Assembly (NCBI GenBank): GCA_947500585.1
Contig: CANMSN010000022.1
Span: 1-47,312 of the forward strand
Source of the DNA: an uncultured Flavobacteriaceae bacterium
Lineage (GTDB): Bacteria > Bacteroidota > Bacteroidia > Flavobacteriales > Flavobacteriaceae
Direction: 5' to 3'
Length of the DNA stretch: 47,312 bases
The notes under the pieces are model-generated. The model was given only the letters and a program-made list of their open reading frames with translations, made no database searches and had not been told where the DNA came from. Position 1 is the stretch's first letter. Every line of letters begins with the position of its first letter. Positions 27,601 to 36,149 of the stretch are shown piece after piece. A program made the translations under genes and the position numbers.

Positions 27601-28133
27601 AGAATTGCATTTTCATTGGTAACCACTAAAGAAAAATTACCATCAAAATCCGTTTGTACCCCGTTACTTGTGCCTTTTTCAATAATATTGGCTCCTGGTA
27701 AGGGTTGACCAGATTTATCTGTTATTATACCAGATACTTGTAGTTGTTGAATCTTCTTGTCTACAACAGACTCCTTTTCTTTAATAAGAATTTTATTATT
27801 AGTTACAATAATATCGTATTCTTCTGGTAAGCTTCTTTTTAATAACTTATTCGTAGTTATTGTCCCTTTTTTAATTTCTACTTTAGGGAGGTCTTTAAAT
27901 ATATCATCTTCATATAAAATTTCATAGTCTGTTTGTGCCATTACAAGATGGAAAACTTCATGAACTGATAATAATTTATTTTCTGTTATTTTAAGTTTTG
28001 AGTTTTCAGAAATAACGCTATTTGGGCTCAAAGCAAAAAATGTGGTACAAAACAAGAATATTGATACTCTCATGATATACATTAATAGCCGCTTTCTGAT
28101 TAGAAATACAGTATAAGCTAAATTTGTTTTCAT
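24660..28133 (-). CDS. SusC-type TonB-dependent glycan transporter with STN-like domain
   Basis: A 1157-residue outer-membrane importer. The N-terminus has a signal-like hydrophobic stretch (about 18-42). An STN-like domain follows at about 46-118 (LLSVHEVFHLVMAQTDYEIL, ILIKEK), then a carboxypeptidase-regulatory-like domain at about 132-203 (VSGIITDKSGQPLPGANIIE). The TonB box/plug begins at about 211 (EVVVVGYGTQKK) and contains TLAGRLPGLIV, PLYIVDGFI and ILKDASAAVYGVRAAAGVVL, followed by the barrel ending TLGINLTF. With the SusD partner it imports oligosaccharides. An STN domain normally signals to a FecR-type protein, yet none is encoded in the PUL. A 241-bp leader (28134-28374) precedes it; I found no consensus promoter there, although such a leader is the natural place for one. 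Confidence 0.94.
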   Translation of the reverse strand: MKTNLAYTVFLIRKRLLMYIMRVSIFLFCTTFFALSPNSVISENSKLKITENKLLSVHEVFHLVMAQTDYEILYEDDIFKDLPKVEIKKGTITTNKLLKRSLPEEYDIIVTNNKILIKEKESVVDKKIQQLQVSGIITDKSGQPLPGANIIEKGTSNGVQTDFDGNFSLVVTNENAILVISYLGFKTQEVSVNGQSNIQISLEDSTAALDEVVVVGYGTQKKANITGSVATISTKDITVVPTSNVTGTLAGRLPGLIVDQNTGRPGSDIAGLFIRGFGANNNNNTDLIPPQQEERPLYIVDGFIRNFVQLDPNEIESITILKDASAAVYGVRAAAGVVLVTTKRGKIGKPEITLNSNYTMNTNTTFPEYANYLQYKKIWELRDDGGDAAADVNPASGFITTERFNALESGANPGTDWWRSVTKNITPMYNHSLSVSGGSEKAKYFVNLGFLDQGTIWKTNDEAYKRFNATINLDAKISKNLKATVNFGWRREERESINGNQGDFFSIGFAHPAMPIDIPGGLNPIVNPSNGWSPVVTTNRELGGYEDRTDDIFNGGFGLDFEVPGIKGLTFGFKAGILEEFRDIEELNKPITLFAQGDNGLLEQVVSEFTTLRNFNFRNSQFTTQLSANYNVQLGKHDIGALLLRETFEQNNKNFGVTGNIVTENLLLITTADPTALTLAAGGSEYGRVGLVGRLNYNYDQKYLLEFSFRNDQSSYFPEATRTGFFPGLSVGWIASNEGFFENVNFINRLKFRASAARLGNDEANVYDYIEGFNIIPIATNPNGSLQPSTNGNAIYNGYVFDGDYQLALRSLGTANPAITWQQADLFNAGVEMSFLKNKLSFEFEVFYRERFDLLALDNTNINIPTTAGSDEPLRNIESMNNRGFESILSYRDQIGELNFNIRGNVSWTREKYGDQVEITQGDVDLDRISLLSGQWVNREFGYVFDGFFTQDDIDNLTLDYNGQNNLLGPGDIKVKDINDDGIIDDRDQVVVAKSNVPEWQFGLSTEFAWKNFDMTMFWQGAAGFHQEMTAEERGLNIPQNGPRTPFAYLADNIWTPENQGVGAEFPVDLIGPTNNFSLDKYWINSSYVRLKNLAIGYTIPSDVVSKMGASKLRLYVSGTNLLTFDSMGLYPFDPESGGRNVYPNQKAYTLGINLTF

Positions 28134-28374
28134 AAATTTGATTTTTATTAGTTAATTAAAAATTTTAGTTAATTGATAATTTTCAGGGGATAGAGTCATA
28201 AACTTTTGCCGGTTAAACTTTATCCTCATTTTTTTTGAGAGATTTTTATTTCATAGTTTTATAGTTTTAGTTGTTAATAATTAATGTTTTGATTTTTAAG
28301 ATGTTATTCACAAAAACAACAAAATGTTTTTGAATAAAACTCTTTTAAGGTTCTTATTTTAATATGACATCTTT

Positions 28375-29490
28375 TCATTTCACAGTGCTATTTTTTATTA
28401 ATACTTTAAATACATGAGAAGCACTGCCAAAATCAGGTGTTGTATTGATTCCTGTGGCTAAATACAGGTATATTGTTTTTTCGTCAATCATTAAAAGCTG
28501 TGGTCTTTCCAAATGTCCTTCTTTGGTGCCTCTAAAAACATTGGCATTTTTTAAATTGTCTTCACCAACATAAGCAGATAGGCCTTCAAAAGCTCGCGTA
28601 GTATTTTCTGTTGGGAAAGAAAATCCATCACTAGATCTCCACAATAACCCTCCTGCGTGCGATCCTTTTGCAGCCATATAATCACGACTTAAAAAAGCAA
28701 TTTCCTGACCCAAATTGAAGGCAAATGCATCTTCCAGTTGAATACCTTCTTCAGTTACACGCTTTGGATAAAAATCATAAGGCCCTTGCAGGTTTTTGGA
28801 AATAGCCACACCATAACCATAATCACGACCCTTATTTTTTTCTGTTTTCTCCTTTAATGGTACCACAGATTTGTAATATAATAGATATTGATCGTTAGCC
28901 TTTATCAAGGATGGATTAGAGACACCTAAAACAGCCTCATAGTTCCAAACAATAGTATCTGAAGGAACTCTAAGCATAGTACCATCTAATTCAGCACCTT
29001 TTGCGGGCTTCCAGTTATCAGATAAATCATCTGCTACATACATCATGATGCGCTGTTTGCTCAAGTCGTTATTTTCATTAACGATAAAACATAGTACATA
29101 CTGACCATCAATATATTTAATGGTAGGATTGTGTGGCGAGTTAAATTCCCCATCTTGATCTTTGATTGCTGTGCGCACAAATTCAAAAGGCCCTTCTGGC
29201 GTATCTCCAACATAATGCGCGATATTGCAGTGCTTGTGCCAGCCTGAAAATCTTTCACTAGCATCTTTTGGGATTGGCCATTCCGAAACGTACAAATGCA
29301 CTTTACCGTCCTTACCCAAAACTGGTGAACTACCCCATATATGGGTATACTTCTTTTGAACTGCGATACCTAGATAATCGAAGTTTATCCGTGATGATGA
29401 TCCTTCGGTTTGTTTCTTTTCAGATTTACAGCAAACCAAAATAAAACTTCCCACCACGAGCAGCATTATATTCAATTTTATTTTTATCAT
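28375..29490 (-). CDS. GH43/GH117-like five-bladed propeller lipoprotein, activity unknown
   Basis: A 371-residue lipoprotein (lipobox ILVCC, Cys20 or 21). The sequence fits a five-bladed beta-propeller glycosidase fold. Repeated blade motifs are HIWGSSPVLGKDGKVHLYVS, EWPIPKDASERFSGW, GDTPEGPFEF, FNSPHNPTIKYIDGQYVL, GVSNPSLIKANDQYLLYYKS and GHLERPQLLMIDEKTIYLYL. This resembles a group often annotated only as glycoside hydrolase family protein. The Asp expected at the start of blade one in GH43/GH117 is not obvious, the motif reading WGSSP. It lies between the GH97 gene and susC in the PUL, which argues for a role on the same glycan. The exact reaction is left open; it might be an exo-glycosidase or a binding protein. 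Confidence 0.65.
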   Translation of the reverse strand: MIKIKLNIMLLVVGSFILVCCKSEKKQTEGSSSRINFDYLGIAVQKKYTHIWGSSPVLGKDGKVHLYVSEWPIPKDASERFSGWHKHCNIAHYVGDTPEGPFEFVRTAIKDQDGEFNSPHNPTIKYIDGQYVLCFIVNENNDLSKQRIMMYVADDLSDNWKPAKGAELDGTMLRVPSDTIVWNYEAVLGVSNPSLIKANDQYLLYYKSVVPLKEKTEKNKGRDYGYGVAISKNLQGPYDFYPKRVTEEGIQLEDAFAFNLGQEIAFLSRDYMAAKGSHAGGLLWRSSDGFSFPTENTTRAFEGLSAYVGEDNLKNANVFRGTKEGHLERPQLLMIDEKTIYLYLATGINTTPDFGSASHVFKVLIKNSTVK

Positions 29491-29562
29491 CCCTCTTATT
29501 TCTTTTTATTTCAACTCTACTTTTTTTAAAACCGTGATACGGAAATAGGTGTAAGTTTAGCA

Positions 29563-31506
29563 CTATTGTGCCTTATCTCGGTTAATCCACATACAATGGC
29601 CGCCTCCTGGAGCCATATTCGCTTGAATAACATCTCCTTTTTTTACTTGCCCTGTCCTGATTTGATAAGCTTCCGGATTAGTCTTGCAATGCGTAGCTTC
29701 CGTATCCTCGTAATAGGTTACCTCATATACTTGCCCTGCTTCCAAAAAGTCTAATGTGATTTCCAGTAACCCTCCCTGTTGGTTATAAACAGAGCCTATG
29801 AACCATTCATCGCCGTGCCTTCTAGCAGTAGAAATATACTTACCCATTTTAGCATCTAGCACACGACTTTCGTCCCATTTACCAACAGGCATTTTTTGAA
29901 TGAATTCGAATAAATCTGCCTTTTCCATGTATGCTTCTGGCGCATCAGGAATACAAACCAATCCGCTATAAATGATAAGGGTTCTTGCAACTTCTGAGGC
30001 TACTGTAGAAAAATAAGATTCTAGAATTTTGGGACCTTTCTGCCTACTCCCAGAATTTATTCCTGTCAAATCAAAATTACCGTTATTCATATCCAGAGGT
30101 CCCTGAATGGCATTGATCAAAGCCATTTTGATAAAGGTTTCTGGCGTGAAAACTTTTCTGGAATCTTGCTGTGCATGGCAGTACTCTTTTGCTACTGCAT
30201 TCGGAAAAGTTCTTTCGATACCAGTAAATGGAACAGGAGTATCATGGAAATCTATGAGTAATTGATTCTCTGCACTCATAGATATTGCTTCTCTAGTAAA
30301 GGGGACATTCTCACCCATAAAGCCATATTTTATCCCTTTCATACCAAGTGATTGATAGTACTTGAAAAGTTGGTCATCTCCATATTCCCCGTGCCTTCGG
30401 TCGTAATAGAGCAATAGGTCTACTTCTTTTTCGGCAGCATAATCAATAACTTTTTGCAGATCGAGTTTATCTGACAATTCAAAATGGCCCTTAGTTACTT
30501 TTTTATACCAGTAATCATCTATTAAGAAGTACTCGATTCCTTTTTCGGCTGCAAAGTCGATGAAACGTAAATAACTTTCTGTATTAATTCCGTATGTAAA
30601 ACCATCCGGAGCCGTATATCCATGTACTCGCCAATCCCAAAGTGTCTTACCTGGTTTAATCCATGATGGGTCAGAAATTTGATTCGGTGTTGCCAAATTG
30701 AGAGGAACTGTATTGGTTACCAGATCGCCTATTTTCTCGTTAATTAAAATTACCCGCCATGGCGAAGTGGTTTTATCGCCTGTTAACATAGTTTTATTAT
30801 GAGAAACCAATGTTTTTTCTTTAGTATTATATCTCAATTTAATCACCTCAAAACCTGGAGCTGAAAACAAATCTGATTCAAGAATGGATAGATAGGGTGG
30901 CTCTGATTTTTCTACTACAATAGGCATAAGTAGTTTAGGTTGATTATCAGCTATACCCAAATCACCTATTAAAAAAGGTCCTAAAGGAGGATTCTCTCCA
31001 GCGGGACAATACAGTGCATCCGAATTGTCTAATCTAAATTGACAATATAAAGTAGCTTGCGTCCCTTCTTCGTAGCCTTCTAATTCATATCTAAATCCAA
31101 TGCCCTGATCGTAAATACGCGTAATCAGTTTAGCTGTAACTCCCTCTAAATCCAATTCCAAAACAAGTTGATTGTATTGATTTTGGATCTTGCTAAACTG
31201 CCCCCAAACGGGTCGCCAAACGTTATCCACCATCGTAGAATCAACATTTTTAATCTTCGTAGTTACTCCTGATAAAATTGATAGTTCAGATGGTTGAATA
31301 ATTTGTTTACCTTTCCAAAAAACCGTGTAAGTAATAATACCGTTCTGCTCATTAAGTTTAATTGATATATCACCGTTAGGAGACTTTGTGGTAAAAGTAG
31401 CTTCTTTGTCTGTACAACTGAATGTAAAACAAACTAGTAGGAAAATCCCTAAAATTTTAATTTTATCACTTATTATTCTTTTCATCATATTTATTCTTCC
31501 TAACAT
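29563..31506 (-). CDS. GH97 family glycosidase, lipoprotein
   Basis: A 647-residue GH97 enzyme with lipobox TFSC (Cys31); the true start may be Met7 or Met8. It has the N-terminal beta-sandwich (VWRPVWGQFSKIQNQYNQL, GIGFRYELEG), barrel segments (WIKPGKTLWDWRVHGYTAPD, FLIDDYWYKK, LLLYYDRRHG, GIKYGFMGEN, DFHDTPVPFTG, ERTFPNAVAKEYCHAQQD, FTPETFIKMA) and the C-terminal beta domain (GGGHCMWI). It is clearly a paralogue of the GH97 half of the GH97-sulfatase fusion in this PUL. Known GH97 enzymes are inverting alpha-glucosidases (SusB) or retaining alpha-galactosidases. Here the residues matching SusB Glu508 and Glu532 appear to be Asp422 and Gln447, so mechanism and substrate are uncertain. It lies 12 bp after the acetylesterase gene. 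Confidence 0.9.
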   Translation of the reverse strand: MLGRINMMKRIISDKIKILGIFLLVCFTFSCTDKEATFTTKSPNGDISIKLNEQNGIITYTVFWKGKQIIQPSELSILSGVTTKIKNVDSTMVDNVWRPVWGQFSKIQNQYNQLVLELDLEGVTAKLITRIYDQGIGFRYELEGYEEGTQATLYCQFRLDNSDALYCPAGENPPLGPFLIGDLGIADNQPKLLMPIVVEKSEPPYLSILESDLFSAPGFEVIKLRYNTKEKTLVSHNKTMLTGDKTTSPWRVILINEKIGDLVTNTVPLNLATPNQISDPSWIKPGKTLWDWRVHGYTAPDGFTYGINTESYLRFIDFAAEKGIEYFLIDDYWYKKVTKGHFELSDKLDLQKVIDYAAEKEVDLLLYYDRRHGEYGDDQLFKYYQSLGMKGIKYGFMGENVPFTREAISMSAENQLLIDFHDTPVPFTGIERTFPNAVAKEYCHAQQDSRKVFTPETFIKMALINAIQGPLDMNNGNFDLTGINSGSRQKGPKILESYFSTVASEVARTLIIYSGLVCIPDAPEAYMEKADLFEFIQKMPVGKWDESRVLDAKMGKYISTARRHGDEWFIGSVYNQQGGLLEITLDFLEAGQVYEVTYYEDTEATHCKTNPEAYQIRTGQVKKGDVIQANMAPGGGHCMWINRDKAQ

Positions 31507-31518
31507 TTAATTATAATT

Positions 31519-33102
31519 TCAATTTTTAGTTTTTAAATATCCAGGATAGATATTACTTTGGGATTTCCATATAAAATCATCTGTTCTGAATGGAACCATA
31601 GGAATACCTGATTTGTTATAGATAAATACCTCAGCACCATCATATAGTGCAAAACGCACATGCTTAGGTTCTGGAACATCCTCAGATGAAACTATAATTC
31701 TATTTCCCATAACTTTAGCCTTAGCCATATAATATTTCCCATTAGAACCAGCAATCTGGAAACCTCGTAAGATATCCGATTTGTGTATTAGTTCTTCAGC
31801 ATAATCAAATGAAATCGTAATCTCATTTCCACTCACTTTCATTTTTTTAAATGTTGGCCCATGTCCAATGACACCCTTGAACTTATATGTATCAGAAAGT
31901 GCCAACAACGCAAAACGCTCTCCCACTTCTTTTTTTCGTGTGGGGTGAATGTCGCTGAGATTACCTACATCCATGGTATTAGCTATTTCGCAATTTTCAG
32001 TCTGTTGAGCAACTTCAATCTGTGCCAGTCGAATTTCTGCTTTGTGTACATCCATAGGATTATGACTTACATGTGGCGCCAATAATGCTATATAAAATGG
32101 GAAATTGTACTCATCCCATTTAGACCTCCAGCTTTCTATGAGGGGTGTGAGTAACTTCTTGTATTGGTATCCTCTACCTGCATTGGATTCTCCCTGATAC
32201 CACAATACGCCTTTCATAGTGTATGGTATGATTCCGTTTAACATGGCATTGTAGCAATGAGCAGGGCGATGTTGTGGAAAGGGACGTGGATTATTTGGTT
32301 TTTTTGCTTGTTTCACTTGTTTTTCCCAATCAGCTATGATGGTTCTTTTAGCTTTAGCCATTCTATTTTTTATATCGGCCACCATACTATCCAAACCGTT
32401 TAGTACTGGAATAAAGTATTCTTGTTCCTCTAAAATATCACGAGGTATCCATGATTCAATAGTGCTTCCCCCATATGCATTTACAATAAGTCCAACGGGG
32501 CATTTTAATGTTTGGTTCAACTTATTGCCAAAGTGGTATCCTACGCCACTCAAAGCACCTAGTGTTTCTGTATTAACTACTATCCATTTGCCTACAACTA
32601 TAGCTGGAGTTGGGCTAGTACGTCTTTCACATTGAAAATAACGTATCTGCGAATTGGCTTGTTCAAGTTCGTTCTGATAGTTTTCAGTACGTGCCATGTT
32701 CCAGGCCATATTGGACTGACCTGAGCAAATCCATACTTCACCAATAAGTACATCTTTTATTCTAAGCTCATTTTCACCAGAAACTAGCAGTTCGAAAACT
32801 TCTCCAGGTTTAGGAGTAGTCAGTACCACATTCCATTTACCACTTTCATCGGTTACCGTTGTTACAACTTCCTGATTCCAACTTCCACTAACAGAAACTT
32901 TTTCTCCTGAATCAGCCCAACCCCAAATATTAACGACGGCAGACTGCTGCAATACCATATGATTTGAAAAAATATCTGGAAGCCGTACCTTGGCGTGAAG
33001 GGTACAACTATAGAACAGAAAAAACAGACTCAGAAAAGTATACTTTATGGTCACTATTCTGATCGATGAAAAGGTAATATTTAATGAGGTTCTAAGCTTC
33101 AT
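31519..33102 (-). CDS. Sialate O-acetylesterase-like (SASA) carbohydrate deacetylase
   Basis: A 527-residue SGNH hydrolase. The signal segment is at about 19-37 (FLSLFFLFYSCTLHA, possibly a lipobox). The order is: beta-sandwich KVRLPDIFSNHMVLQQ and VNIWGWADSGEKVSVS (about 38-73), catalytic serine block VWICSGQSNMAWNM (Ser130), block III NAYGGSTIESWIPR (208-221), VLWYQGESNAGRGYQY (299-314), and catalytic block DIHPTRKKEVGERFAL (Asp384, His386). All catalytic elements are present. Such enzymes remove O-acetyl groups from sialic acids or, in PULs, from other acetylated glycans. It lies 13 bp after a sulfatase gene and before GH97. Since nothing here concerns sialic acid, I infer that it deacetylates the sulfated PUL substrate. 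Confidence 0.88.
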   Translation of the reverse strand: MKLRTSLNITFSSIRIVTIKYTFLSLFFLFYSCTLHAKVRLPDIFSNHMVLQQSAVVNIWGWADSGEKVSVSGSWNQEVVTTVTDESGKWNVVLTTPKPGEVFELLVSGENELRIKDVLIGEVWICSGQSNMAWNMARTENYQNELEQANSQIRYFQCERRTSPTPAIVVGKWIVVNTETLGALSGVGYHFGNKLNQTLKCPVGLIVNAYGGSTIESWIPRDILEEQEYFIPVLNGLDSMVADIKNRMAKAKRTIIADWEKQVKQAKKPNNPRPFPQHRPAHCYNAMLNGIIPYTMKGVLWYQGESNAGRGYQYKKLLTPLIESWRSKWDEYNFPFYIALLAPHVSHNPMDVHKAEIRLAQIEVAQQTENCEIANTMDVGNLSDIHPTRKKEVGERFALLALSDTYKFKGVIGHGPTFKKMKVSGNEITISFDYAEELIHKSDILRGFQIAGSNGKYYMAKAKVMGNRIIVSSEDVPEPKHVRFALYDGAEVFIYNKSGIPMVPFRTDDFIWKSQSNIYPGYLKTKN

Positions 33103-33115
33103 ATTTCTGGTTCGG

Positions 33116-34501
33116 TTAATTGTTATTGAGAAGCGGCATTTCTGCTTCTACCAAACTTTGCCATTTTTTTAGTTGAGTTAGTAATTTATTATAAATATCT
33201 GGCTCTGCTAGATTGAGATTATTGGATTCACCTAAATCATCCTTTAGATTGTAGAGATAGGTACTATCCGACTCAAAATTCCAAATCAGTTTCCAATCCC
33301 CCTCGCGAATGGCTGCACCCATAGTCAATCCGTCCTTCCGGTGATGTGGAAAATGCCAATATAAAGGCCTTTCTGGAATTTTTTTATGTTCTGATAAGAG
33401 TGGCCATAAACTTACGCCTTCTATATGCTCTAAAGATTTTGTTGAAACTCCAGTAACATCCATAATCGTTGGAAACAAATCTATACTTGTTACTGGCGTA
33501 CTGTTGGTTTGCCCAGATATAATTTTGTTGGGCCAACTTATAACTAGGGGAACTCTAATTCCTCCTTCGTGTAATGATCCTTTATTGTCTCTTAAAGGGG
33601 CATTACCCCACAAACCACCATTATCGGAATAAAAGATAACCATGGTATTATTAAGAAGATTTGATTGCTTCAACTGATTCATGACTTTACCAACATTTTC
33701 ATCCAGTTTTTCAATCATGGCGAAATAAGTATTGCCATTATACTTGTCAACAATTTCTTGAGGAGCTTTAAGTGGCGTATGTACTGTATATGTAGATAGG
33801 TAAAGAAAAAAAGGATTCCCTTTATTTTGTAAAATAAAGTTTTCGGCTTCATCACCCATTCTATCCGTTAGATATTCCCCTTCTGTTTTTTCATAAATGG
33901 TAGCATTATGGTAAGGTGCGAACCAGTTTTTGGGCTGTCCGTAAGCACTACCTCCAATATTTACATCAAATCCCTGATAATCAGGATGGAACTGTGAATT
34001 TATAACACCTTCACTATTACTAAAAGCGGACCCTGCACCAGCTAGGTGCCATTTACCAAAAAAACCAGTTACATACCCCTTCTCTTTAAGCAATTCAGGT
34101 ATCGTTACTTCTTCTAATGGTAAGTAATCTAGGAAAAATGCCTCTTTTAAGCGATGACCACTATTTTGAATATCAAGATAGCCCTGTAAATCTCTACCAG
34201 GTATATGACATGTGATTTTTAAGGCGGCAGGAGATTTTCCTGTTAGAATACTGGCTCTTGTAGGTGAACATACTGGTGCAGCGGCATAAGCATCAGTAAA
34301 TATAATCCCATTTTTTGCCAACATATCGATATTGGGAGTCTGGACGTCTGGTTTATTTTTCATATACCCTACATCAGAATACCCCAAATCATCTACCAAT
34401 ATAAAGACAATATTTGGTCGTATTTCTGTTTTTGGTGGGGCTTCACAGCCCCAAGCCAAAAACATCAAAACTAAACAAAAACTCAAAATAAATTGTTTCA
34501 A
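33116..34501 (-). CDS. S1 family (formylglycine) sulfatase, lipoprotein
   Basis: A 461-residue sulfatase with lipobox FLAWGC (Cys19). It has NIVFILVDDLGYSDVG (metal Asp37/38), the maturation motif PVCSPTRASILTGKSP (Cys78 converted to formylglycine), FGKWHLAG, TYTVHTPLKAP and YSDNGG. The CSPTRASILTGK form with ALKIT after it is reminiscent of subfamily S1_16, a tentative guess. It hydrolyses sulfate esters of the glycan in the periplasm or at the membrane. The gene is 12 bp downstream of another sulfatase gene and 13 bp upstream of the acetylesterase gene. Length and motif set are complete. It needs a formylglycine-generating maturase, which is not encoded in this window. Confidence 0.93.
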   Translation of the reverse strand: MKQFILSFCLVLMFLAWGCEAPPKTEIRPNIVFILVDDLGYSDVGYMKNKPDVQTPNIDMLAKNGIIFTDAYAAAPVCSPTRASILTGKSPAALKITCHIPGRDLQGYLDIQNSGHRLKEAFFLDYLPLEEVTIPELLKEKGYVTGFFGKWHLAGAGSAFSNSEGVINSQFHPDYQGFDVNIGGSAYGQPKNWFAPYHNATIYEKTEGEYLTDRMGDEAENFILQNKGNPFFLYLSTYTVHTPLKAPQEIVDKYNGNTYFAMIEKLDENVGKVMNQLKQSNLLNNTMVIFYSDNGGLWGNAPLRDNKGSLHEGGIRVPLVISWPNKIISGQTNSTPVTSIDLFPTIMDVTGVSTKSLEHIEGVSLWPLLSEHKKIPERPLYWHFPHHRKDGLTMGAAIREGDWKLIWNFESDSTYLYNLKDDLGESNNLNLAEPDIYNKLLTQLKKWQSLVEAEMPLLNNN

Positions 34502-34513
34502 CTTGTTATATTA

Positions 34514-36058
34514 TTAGCTGTTATCAATTTTCCTACTATATCCTTGTGTTCTATATTTCTCTAAGAGTTGACTTAATTCTTCAACAACTTCTGGGTATTT
34601 TAAATACAAATTATTTTTCTCCGAAGGATCTTCTTCTATATTGTACAATGTCCCTGGAGCCTCTCCTTCTTTAGCTTCTATAGTTTTAGGTTTTGTAAAT
34701 CCACCAGAGCCTAATTCTTCCGTATATTTCCATTTTCCCTTTCTAATGGCAAAAAAGCCGTCTAATGAATGGTGAACAATTGCTTCTCTAATGGGTTCTT
34801 TAATGCCACTTGAGTATGCAGGCCACAAATCATAACTATCTTCCCCTATATTATTTGGTAACTGTCTGTTTAATAAGCCCGCAGTTGTAGCTAATAAGTC
34901 TGTTGTACATATCACTTGATTTGATTGATGACCAGCAGGAATCACACCTTTCCATTGGGCAATATATGGTACACGGTGTCCTGCCTCATAAATGTCTGCT
35001 TTTCGTCCTTTGTAAATATAATTGGCTTTATGACCTGTTTTTTCTTGGTCGGTAGGACGCCAATCCGAACCATTATCCGAAGTTATTATAATAAGTGTAT
35101 TGTCTTCTATACCTGCATCTTTCACTTGATTTAACACTTTTCCTATCATATCATCTACCATAACTACAAAATCTCCATAAGTATCTGCTTCCGACTTTCC
35201 TTGATAATTTTGAGTTGGTAACCATGGCGTATGTGGAGCAGGCAATGGTAAATACAGAAAGAAAGGCTTTGTCTTTTTTGCATAAGTTGCTATGTATTGG
35301 GTAGCTGAATCTATAAACTCTGGTAAAACCTGATTAAAATTAAAACTTGGTGATACTTTACCAGGTCGCCAAAACACACCTCTACCAGCTTCTTCTTGTT
35401 TTTTTCCTTCAGCATAAGCAGTGGGCTGTTCTACAACAAATCCATCTTTTATATATACATATGGGCTCATATCTAAAGATGCTGGAATTATTAGAGAATA
35501 ATCAAAACCATGATCGACAGGACCACCATATACACGCTTTGTATAATCTACATTATCATCATAATTTTTTGGTACATCATCATTCCATTGAATATCCTTG
35601 ATTTCTTTATTTTCATCTTTTTTTTGCCAATCTAGTCCTAAATGCCATTTACCAATACATGCTGTATTGTAGCCATTTGTTTTTAAAAAAGATGCGACTG
35701 TTTCCCTTTCAGGTTCGATTAGTGATGGTGTATAACCCCATGTAACGCCTTTCTTTAGTCGAGTTCTGAAGGCATATCTACCTGTGAGAACTCCATATCG
35801 GGTGGGTGTACAGACGGCAGAATTTGTATGGGCATCTGTAAAATGAACGCCTTGTTTAACTACATTATCCATATTTGGTGTAGAAATTTTAGAGTTAGGA
35901 TTTAAAGCGGATAAATCTCCATACCCCATATCATCTGCTAAGATATATATGATATTAGGTTTCGTATTTTTAACTACATCATTATTCTTTTGCTCTTTAG
36001 CCTTTGTCTGACAAGACATGTTTATTAATAAGATAAAGAGTAATAAATGGTATTTCAT
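34514..36058 (-). CDS. S1 family (formylglycine) sulfatase, lipoprotein
   Basis: A 514-residue sulfatase with lipobox INMSC (Cys16). Motifs: NIIYILADDMGYGDLS (metal Asp42/43), AVCTPTRYGVLTGRYAFRTR (Cys83 as formylglycine), IGKWHLGLDW, LPLPAPHTPWLP and ITSDNGSDWRP. The CTPTRYGVLTGRY form resembles subfamily S1_15, which is frequent in fucoidan-type loci; this subfamily call is from memory and tentative. It starts 91 bp after the second GH141-like gene and shares its start-codon surroundings with the duplication junction near 39510, showing that this gene's 5' end took part in the tandem duplication. It would remove a sulfate different from that attacked by the neighbouring sulfatase, an inference from their divergent motifs. 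Confidence 0.93.
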   Translation of the reverse strand: MKYHLLLFILLINMSCQTKAKEQKNNDVVKNTKPNIIYILADDMGYGDLSALNPNSKISTPNMDNVVKQGVHFTDAHTNSAVCTPTRYGVLTGRYAFRTRLKKGVTWGYTPSLIEPERETVASFLKTNGYNTACIGKWHLGLDWQKKDENKEIKDIQWNDDVPKNYDDNVDYTKRVYGGPVDHGFDYSLIIPASLDMSPYVYIKDGFVVEQPTAYAEGKKQEEAGRGVFWRPGKVSPSFNFNQVLPEFIDSATQYIATYAKKTKPFFLYLPLPAPHTPWLPTQNYQGKSEADTYGDFVVMVDDMIGKVLNQVKDAGIEDNTLIIITSDNGSDWRPTDQEKTGHKANYIYKGRKADIYEAGHRVPYIAQWKGVIPAGHQSNQVICTTDLLATTAGLLNRQLPNNIGEDSYDLWPAYSSGIKEPIREAIVHHSLDGFFAIRKGKWKYTEELGSGGFTKPKTIEAKEGEAPGTLYNIEEDPSEKNNLYLKYPEVVEELSQLLEKYRTQGYSRKIDNS

Positions 36059-36074
36059 ATGTCTTTTTTAGTTA

Positions 36075-36105
36075 AGTCTAGCCAACCATAACGGAAAGCT
36101 AGACT
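36075..36105 (-). terminator. Stem-loop after the second GH141-like gene
   Basis: AGTCTAGC (36075-36082) and GCTAGACT (36098-36105) form a perfect 8-bp stem 45 bases past the stop codon at 36150. No T-run follows on the minus strand, so an mRNA-stability or partial-terminator role is more likely than full termination. A related stem follows the other GH141-like gene (39530-39560). Confidence 0.5.
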
Positions 36106-36149
36106 GGAATTACTACTAATCAAATAAATTATAGTTATGCTCAAAAAAT

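Noticed and set aside
31519-33102. Sialic-acid catabolism suggested by the sialate O-acetylesterase family name
   Set aside because: There are no sialidase, NanA/NanE/NanK or sialic acid transporter genes; the enzyme type is widely used on other acetylated glycans.
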